This document shows, one piece after another, positions 58,133 through 64,000 of a DNA stretch of 64,000 bases. The stretch is taken from NCBI GenBank assembly GCA_964036295.1, contig OZ038467.1:7758170-7822169 (forward strand), read 5' to 3'. Under the pieces are notes generated by a model that made no database searches, was not told where the DNA came from, and was given only the letters and a program-made list of their open reading frames with translations. Made by a program: the position numbers and the translations under genes. Position 1 is the first letter of the stretch; the number at the start of each line of letters is the position of its first letter. Source of the stretch: Plumapathes pennacea (lineage: Eukaryota > Cnidaria > Anthozoa > Antipatharia > Myriopathidae).

Positions 58133-58549
58133 ATGGAAGACGAAACAACACTGCATTTGGATTGTGATCACGAGCTCATGTGCACAGAGAATAGAGAATT
58201 CCTTTATGATAACGACAGGGCGTTGATCTTGATGAATACAGAGCCGACCGACTTGCAAACTACAGGATCAAAGATGGCGCCCGGCTCCAAGGCAGATTGT
58301 GAAACGAACAAAGGGAAGATTCCCGAAAAGCAGCCTTCGGCAGCAAAATCAAGAAAGAGAAATCCTCTCAGAGATCGTTTGCGAAACGAGGCCGAGCAGA
58401 ATGCTTACCAACACCTGAGGAGAATGATTCCTTCTCTGCAAACGGTGAAGAAACCAACCAAATTGGAGACAATTCGAAATGCCTGTGAGTACATAGAAAG
58501 TTTGCAAAAGACTATCGTGGAACTAGAGGGCGAGCTTGGACTTGCGTAA
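58133..58549 (+). CDS. Intronless basic helix-loop-helix transcription factor, 138 aa
   Basis: A single-exon frame of 138 aa. A short acidic N-terminus and a Lys/Ser-rich linker precede the bHLH domain at residues 75-132: basic SRKRNPLRDRLRNEAEQN, helix 1 AYQHLRRMIPSL, loop QTVKKPT, helix 2 KLETIRNACEYIESLQKTI. The pattern LRRMIPSL..K.TKLETIRNACEYIESL is typical of group A (tissue-type) bHLH proteins. The basic region reads R-D-R-x-R where nearly all E-box binders have R-E-R-x-R. The domain lies at the C-terminus, as in several short cnidarian bHLH proteins. The subfamily was not recognised. AATAAA lies at 58739-58744. It probably acts as a heterodimer with an E-protein. Confidence 0.85.
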   Translation: MEDETTLHLDCDHELMCTENREFLYDNDRALILMNTEPTDLQTTGSKMAPGSKADCETNKGKIPEKQPSAAKSRKRNPLRDRLRNEAEQNAYQHLRRMIPSLQTVKKPTKLETIRNACEYIESLQKTIVELEGELGLA

Positions 58550-60666
58550 AGCTGGTTGCTGAGGTACTCTACTTTACCTGTAAGTAAGATTACCGGCACT
58601 AAACTGCTTGTTAAAAATCCCGTTTATTTTCGCGCAGTTTTTCTGCCTTCGGTATTGAAACTGAAGGAAGCTGCAATTCAATAGAAAAGCAGTGAATGAT
58701 ATTTTGTCGTTTCTGTTGTTTACTGCATGTATGATCATAATAAAGCCCCAAACTATGGAATCATGATTATAATACAAATTGAAATTTAAATAAACACCAC
58801 TGGCCAACCGCTTTGTCAGTGCGATTTCTACATAAATCCATTTGATCGAAGTTTGGGGAAATGTTTCCAGGCGTGGATTTAGAGCGGTTTGCGGAAACCA
58901 GACCACTAGCCGAAAGCTCCGAACAATAATAATCATGCCAGAAGTCTGCTTTATATTTTGAGGCATTGGTCACAAGTCTATCTCAGTGGTATTGGCCGGT
59001 AATTCACCGGTGAGTTATGAATGAAATTGTACATGATTTATTCCAACAGAACTCATAGCTGACCTTGAATTTGATCAAAACAAGCTAACGGCCGAGGCTT
59101 TTTCTATTAGTAATATTCCAATGACAAAACGCTTCCGGTTAATAATAATGATGCTTATAGATCGCGGACGCTACCTTGAAATGGAACTATGCTGACATTA
59201 TGCAAGGGGAAGTCTGTAACTTTACCGTGGAAATTTTAAGGAGAATATAGAAGTCACTACGGAAGCTTTAGCTGTTTGAACAATTGATCGAGCGAACACT
59301 TTTGGTTTGAGGAACTCCCGTGTTTAGGATCCAGTTTCGTGTTTCTGTTTTCATACTGACCCTATGTCATTTTTTTCACTTTGTCTATACGATAAAGCGT
59401 GACTTCTGTAGTGTGAATATTCCATACAAAAAGCTTCAGGACGTATATTCAGTCAAATTTACGGGTGCATTAGAATTACTGTGTTTAGAATTACAAATGA
59501 ACACGTCCAAATTTAAGCCGGATTAGGAGGTTACAGCAAGGATCATAAAATCTAGTCAAAGTTTACCACTAACCATCGCGTGATCAAGTCCTTGTTATAT
59601 AAAGTGAACAGAAGAAACAATCCCAGAACACAATTATCCGGCCCTGGCTTAGTTATGAGCCTATTATATGGTTTACGCAGAGTTAAACGGCTACTCAAAG
59701 AGATATGGCTCGAACAACCCAAAGAGTAGAGTGTTTTAGTGCCAGTGCATTTTTAGTACTAATCTTTAAAACACCATCATTCAAGCAATGTAAAAAGCTG
59801 ACTGTACATTTGTAAGCAAGTCATATCCTTTAACAAACAAATTCTACTATAAAGATCAGTCTTCAGAATAGTCTCTTAGTGACCACGTCGGGTTCGCTGA
59901 TGACGTCACTGAGCTCTGATAGGACAAGAGAAAGCGATATTTGACGGCCGATCGAAGGTTAATTATTTGCCGCTGTTGTGAATAGCATTTGACTATGGAT
60001 GATGATGCGTTTTTAATTTTTTTTTTTTTACTTGGATGCATGAGAAAGTTTGCAGCTTGAATCACTGTTATCTTTATATGACACCACAAACCGGATTTGT
60101 TAAAAGAAACAAAAGCAGCGCCAGTGTGTGCGCTATCGTTTCATATAATGATAACAAATATATCTTATTGTTATCGGGAATGCTGTCCAATCGGAAAACA
60201 GATCGGTGTTAGAACAATGAATTATTGACACAGCAGGTAATACCGGCGAAGGTTTGGAGGTGCTATGGAAACTCCTCTGCTTTAACATTTCCTTGATTTT
60301 TCAGGCAAATAGCCGCGAAAAGTAAACTTCCGAAGTAACTTTAGTCACTTGGCGGGAGAATAATTGATTTCGTCTTTTGGCACACTTTATACCACTCTTA
60401 CGTTGCCGGATTTGCCCGATGAAGTTTGAATCGGTTGGCCGTCTCTTGCGGCTACTGGCTCACTTCGCTTGATTAGTACGTATCCGACGACTTTGACCGC
60501 TTGGATTCAGGATAATGTGTATACCACTAAACACATCCACGAATACATTGAATTGTCCACCTTTCTGGCGCTGTAAAGAACCATTTAGCATCTTCGCTCA
60601 GATCAGTGATGTGGGTTCGCAACCGTGGTGTCAGGATCTGATCTTTTAACTCAGGCGGAAGCTTCG
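58550..60666. other. Intergenic between the bHLH gene and the neurensin-like gene
   Basis: The first 200 bp are the likely bHLH 3' UTR. No coding exon was seen. A splice acceptor (gatcttttaactcag) at 60639-60653 shortly before the neurensin-like ATG suggests that a 5' UTR intron of that gene lies in this interval. Confidence 0.5.
58739..58744 (+). terminator. Polyadenylation signal AATAAA of the bHLH gene
   Basis: The hexamer lies 190 bp after the bHLH stop codon. A second one follows near 58788. Confidence 0.5.
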
Positions 60667-61446
60667 ATGAACAGCATGAAGGACTCACAAGATAAAGAAA
60701 ATAATTCAGAGCAATCCCGGACGCCACCACTTAGTAGTGACATCGACGCGGGGCAGTATTCTGACACTCCAACCACCACACCTGTTCATCCGCACACCGA
60801 TGCACAGAGCAGTACACCCTTAAAATTTGGACTCATTCGCGGGTATCACCGACAAATGTATGCTACGCCTTCGACTGAGGATCTGAATGAAACGGAAACG
60901 CCGTGTTGCCCCAGCAAACCAGCTGCTGGGCTGAAACAAGCGCACCCTTTAGACAGAATCAATTGGGGAGTTGTTTGTGGCTGTGTCTTGCTAATCCTGG
61001 GGATTGTGACTGTCTTGATTGGATTTCTATTGCCACAGCAGGCGTACGAAAGCTTGCACCCCACAGAACGACATACGCGAAGAGAAAGAAACGACATACT
61101 TCTCTTCAGCGACATCTGTGTCATCGGAGGACTATCCGTGCTGTCCGTTGGGGGAGCAGTGATTTCGGTTGCTCTTTTGTTCCCGTTGATGAGACGAAAG
61201 AGACGCGAGCATGTTTATCGTCATCAAGACGAACCTATTAATTTCTTTGGAAGCGAGGTCTATGTTAAGGCAGAAAATAATGGGTCCAAAAAGCGATCGG
61301 AGACAGAAGACAAGCGAGCTGTCAGTCTGGGATTTCTCAGGGACTTTGAACCAGGCGACGTTTTCTTACGGAAGGTTCAACCCTCCGAGAAAAAAATTGA
61401 GTCAGAACCGATTGACCCCGATTCTACGACAACGAATACTTCATAA
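60667..61446 (+). CDS. Neurensin-like two-pass membrane protein, 259 aa
   Basis: Single coding exon starting at the ATG MNSMKDSQDKENN, 14 bp after a good 3' splice site. A Ser/Thr/Pro-rich N-terminus precedes FGLIRGYHRQMY, which resembles the neurensin 'RSYLHQFYED' segment. Then come membrane helix 1 (WGVVCGCVLLILGIVTVLIG) followed directly by FLLPQ, a loop with RHTRRERND, and helix 2 (DICVIGGLSVLSVGGAVISV). A basic RRKRREH stop and a charged C-terminal tail follow. The 'LxxLGxxxLxxGFLxP' helix, the spacing and the second Gly-rich helix match neurensin/TMEM74-type vesicle proteins. Neurensins occur in neuronal vesicles; the role here is inferred. AATAAA lies at 61949-61954. Confidence 0.72.
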   Translation: MNSMKDSQDKENNSEQSRTPPLSSDIDAGQYSDTPTTTPVHPHTDAQSSTPLKFGLIRGYHRQMYATPSTEDLNETETPCCPSKPAAGLKQAHPLDRINWGVVCGCVLLILGIVTVLIGFLLPQQAYESLHPTERHTRRERNDILLFSDICVIGGLSVLSVGGAVISVALLFPLMRRKRREHVYRHQDEPINFFGSEVYVKAENNGSKKRSETEDKRAVSLGFLRDFEPGDVFLRKVQPSEKKIESEPIDPDSTTTNTS

Positions 61447-62518
61447 CGTCACTCGCCTCTTGCAAACGGCTAAGAATCAATGGCTGCGGTCAGTTGGATT
61501 ACCAGACAACTCAGTGGTCGGCGTACCAAGATCCTCACATTTGGCGGCCATAAATGAATACTCAGTGTATATATATTTTTTTAAATTATTACTGTTTTGA
61601 ACGAAAAAGCTGGCACCTTGATACATGCCGTTCAGGCAGATGGCTTAGCCTGCAGCCAGGTTTATAGACTGTGACAAAAGTCGGACGAAGGGGACGGGTG
61701 TGGGGGAAGGAGCCGCTTTGTCACCCCCGTCCCCTTCGCCCAACTCTTACATAAACGGCTTTCTGGAGACTCAACCTGCTTGTTCGAGACGAGCATTTCA
61801 GGAAAAACAGTTCAGTCCAATTTGGATTCAGGGGAACTTGAAGGAGAGGAGGGGAGGGGAGGGGTATGCTAAATCACATCGGGCTCGTCGTCACCTGTTG
61901 ATTTCAGTCCACAGCAGCGTATTTTTATTTGGGGCCGGAAAAATCTAAAATAAAGGAATAAGAAAAATAAAAAAATAAGAAGGGCGCGGTGTTTATTGAA
62001 CACTTCAGGACTGTGGGGACCCAGCCTGATTGAATTGAATCCCTGCCTTGATCAGAATCGGCGTCGTGATCGATGATATCATCGCTGCTCGCGTGCTAGA
62101 TGTATAATAGGAACTTCCTTCACGGGGATCTGACGAGCCGGGACGTCTGCGTGCGGGTTAGACTCGATGCGTTTCCGAATCCTGTCTAGCTCCCGTTTAC
62201 GCTGTTTTCACCGCAGTTTCTATTTGAACACGTCTGAGTGTTGTGTGGTTTTCTGATGAATTGCGATTGTTATCAGCTGTCGAAACAGTCAGAAAAAGCA
62301 TTGTTCCGTACTTTATTGCGATGGCCGGTTTTTTACTCAAAGCGCGGTCAAGTGACGATTTATCTGTTTCAACTTTCTGTTGTTGTTCTATGGGCTCTGA
62401 TGTACATTTCAACTTTGTTTGAGATATTGGGTTCTGTTTACACAAAGCAACACACAATGCCTTCTTTCATGTGGGAAAGCAATTATTATTTAAATTTGGA
62501 CCCCACCAGTTACCAGTT
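61447..62518. other. Neurensin-like 3' UTR and intergenic DNA
   Basis: No further coding region. AATAAA at 61949-61954 probably ends the neurensin-like mRNA. A local inverted pair 'ggacgaaggggacgggtgtggggg' / 'tcacccccgtccccttcg' at about 61682-61738 could form a strong hairpin in its 3' UTR. Confidence 0.5.
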
Positions 62519-62600
62519 GGTAGCGTGGCCGAGTGGTCTAAGGCGCTGGTTTAAGGCACCAGTCTCTTCGGGGGCGTGGGTTCGAATCCCACCGCTGCCA
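62519..62600 (+). tRNA. tRNA-Leu (anticodon AAG)
   Basis: The acceptor stem GGTAGCG pairs with CGCTGCC, with discriminator A at 62600. The D arm contains A-box TGGCCGAGTGG. The anticodon stem CTGGT/ACCAG encloses TTAAGGC, giving anticodon AAG. A long variable arm (TCTCTTCGGGGGCG) is typical of class II tRNA-Leu. The T arm contains B-box GGTTCGAATCC. There is no intron. A T-rich run (ttttttctctc then a long T-tract) follows at once, suiting Pol III termination. CCA is not encoded. Confidence 0.95.
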
Positions 62601-63769
62601 CAAACTTTTTTCTCTCTTTTTTTTTTTTTTTCCTTTTCTTCTTTCTAAATTTTAACGGCTTTTTTTTACTGCTAAGTCTGATGAAAATTCACAGACTTTC
62701 AAATAGATTCGACTCTCTTACCTTGAAGTCGATCAATTTGAACAACACAATCCGCTGACCGTCTTGACAGGCTCACCTTGTTCGACTGATATTAAAATAC
62801 GGATACAACAGATAAATACCGCGACAGGTGCAAACCTTTTAATCTATCATTCTATCGATTGAAAAAATGAAAAATGTTTGAAGCACATATAAATTCCGAC
62901 AGTATGAGCCACTTACCGGACTAGAAAAAACGACCACTGTACTCAGTGGAGTCATGATTTTTCTTTGGGTGTTTAATAAGCTACACTATATAACAGTGGG
63001 TTTAATTTTAAGGCCTATATTGGTGTCCGTGGCTTGCTATAGTGCTTTTTTAGTCCTGGTTTCCGGCGTGACACTGTCACTGTAAACAGAAACAGAGGTT
63101 ACAATGTTTAACATAATTCATTAAACTGCCAGCCTAAAGTAAAAACCTCCATTAACTTCCCATACAATCAATTCTGTGTACATTTGATAACCTGAGTACT
63201 TTTAAAACCTTTTCCTAGAATCGGTCGCAAAACGATCGCTGTACTTCGACCCATAATTCTGAAATGATTTGCTTCAAGGACCAACACAGAGTTACGAGTC
63301 GTTGCTGAAGCCGCGATATTCCGAGAAAACAAAAAATAAAAATTATTATTAAAAAAATAATATAACTTTCGTCAACCAATCTTTGTTTTCATCAATTTTT
63401 ATCGTAACATATTTTCCAATTTCCTGACGAACAGGCGTCCATGTATACTTACATAAGACTTTTTTATCGCGCCTAAGATGTTTATTTCCTTTGTATGCTC
63501 TTTGACTTTTCCGGTCCTATTTATCGTAATTATGGAAAGCTCTTCGTTAGATTTTTCAAGAAAGACATAAATGTTTAATAGCCGCTTGGGAAGCTGTATT
63601 TTTTTCCGCCTGAAAGATAGTCGAGTAATAAGGTTGAAGTACGGCCTTCGAATTGCTTCGTTTGTGAGCCTAGCTTCTTGCTCATCATTATTGTAATATC
63701 GTGCCTTTAGTGCACTTCTAAAACTAACTACAACCCCGCAATTAATCATAATATGGTGCTAAAATATTA
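62601..63769. other. Intergenic or 3' UTR region after tRNA-Leu
   Basis: It starts with the Pol III T-run terminator (62606-62632). No coding exon was recognised. A 116-codon minus frame at 63399-63749 lies directly after the stop of the partial gene at 63770 and is probably its 3' UTR. Confidence 0.5.
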
Positions 63770-64000
63770 TCAATCTTCCTCCTCAATAGAGTCTTTGAAC
63801 TTCCCTGTTTTGCTTCTGTAAGCCTTCTCTCGACTGGAACGTTTGTATTCGCTTGTCTTTGCTTCCGGGCCGTGCACAAGAGCCAGAACGGGTATTTTTT
63901 GAACAGTACTAGAAGATGAATTCGTGCCAGCAAGGTCGGTGGTTGCCCCCGCGGCCTTTGTAGCGTCTCTGCCAACAGTGAGAGTTTCCTCGGTCGGCGC
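63770..64000 (-). CDS. C-terminal coding exon of an unidentified gene (5' end outside the window)
   Basis: On the minus strand the frame is open from the window edge for 76 codons and ends at TGA (63772-63770). It reads APTEETLTVGRDATKAAG..., then VQKIPVLALVHGPEAK..., ending TGKFKDSIEEED. The composition is protein-like: Thr/Ala/Ser-rich, then basic, then an acidic end. A hydrophilic, probably disordered C-terminal tail is likely. The family was not recognised. It is too short to exclude chance, but the alternative frame covering the same bases is less protein-like. Confidence 0.5.
   Translation of the reverse strand, partial: APTEETLTVGRDATKAAGATTDLAGTNSSSSTVQKIPVLALVHGPEAKTSEYKRSSREKAYRSKTGKFKDSIEEED

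Overview
The window looks like nuclear DNA of an anthozoan cnidarian, most likely a stony coral. This is an inference from the gene set and repeats. Genes are intron-rich with GT-AG (once GC-AG) splice sites, the sequence is AT-leaning, and there are many short non-autonomous transposons. All gene models below were joined by hand from open frames, splice sites and intron phase. No alignment or search was run.

Region by region: (1) 1.5-5.7 kb, + strand, a six-exon receptor with signal peptide, three Ig domains, one membrane span and a cytoplasmic TIR domain (IL-1-receptor architecture). (2) 6.1-7.2 kb, - strand, a three-exon FGF-like beta-trefoil gene ending about 340 bp from the TIR gene, tail to tail. 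(3) 7.9-12.2 kb, + strand, a 12-exon TRNAU1AP/SECp43 gene (two RRMs, selenocysteine tRNA pathway), head to head with the FGF-like gene. (4) 12.4 kb, a possible 48-aa membrane micro-ORF. (5) 13.6-25.9 kb, - strand, a giant coiled-coil protein (about 2860 aa) in two coding exons, one of them 8.4 kb. (6) 25.9-31.1 kb, gene-poor, with a 259-bp tandem duplication and one MITE. (7) 31.1-51.5 kb, + strand, a complete 18-exon GREB1/GREB1L homologue (about 2012 aa). (8) 53.5-55.7 kb, - strand, a second FGF-like gene with the same intron phases as the first. (9) 58.1 kb, + strand, an intronless divergent bHLH factor. (10) 60.7 kb, + strand, a neurensin-like two-membrane-span protein. (11) 62.5 kb, tRNA-Leu(AAG). 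(12) 63.8 kb to the end, - strand, the last coding exon of an unidentified gene.

The genes do not form an operon. The most suggestive neighbourhood is the IL-1R-like receptor next to a small, leaderless, diverged beta-trefoil gene. The best-supported large gene is GREB1: every exon joins in phase and the P-loop motif is recreated across a splice junction. Repeats include at least two MITE groups (one with TTAA target sites and CCCTTTCACTCCCAAG ends, one with TACAGT-AAC ends), several foldback elements and three minisatellites.
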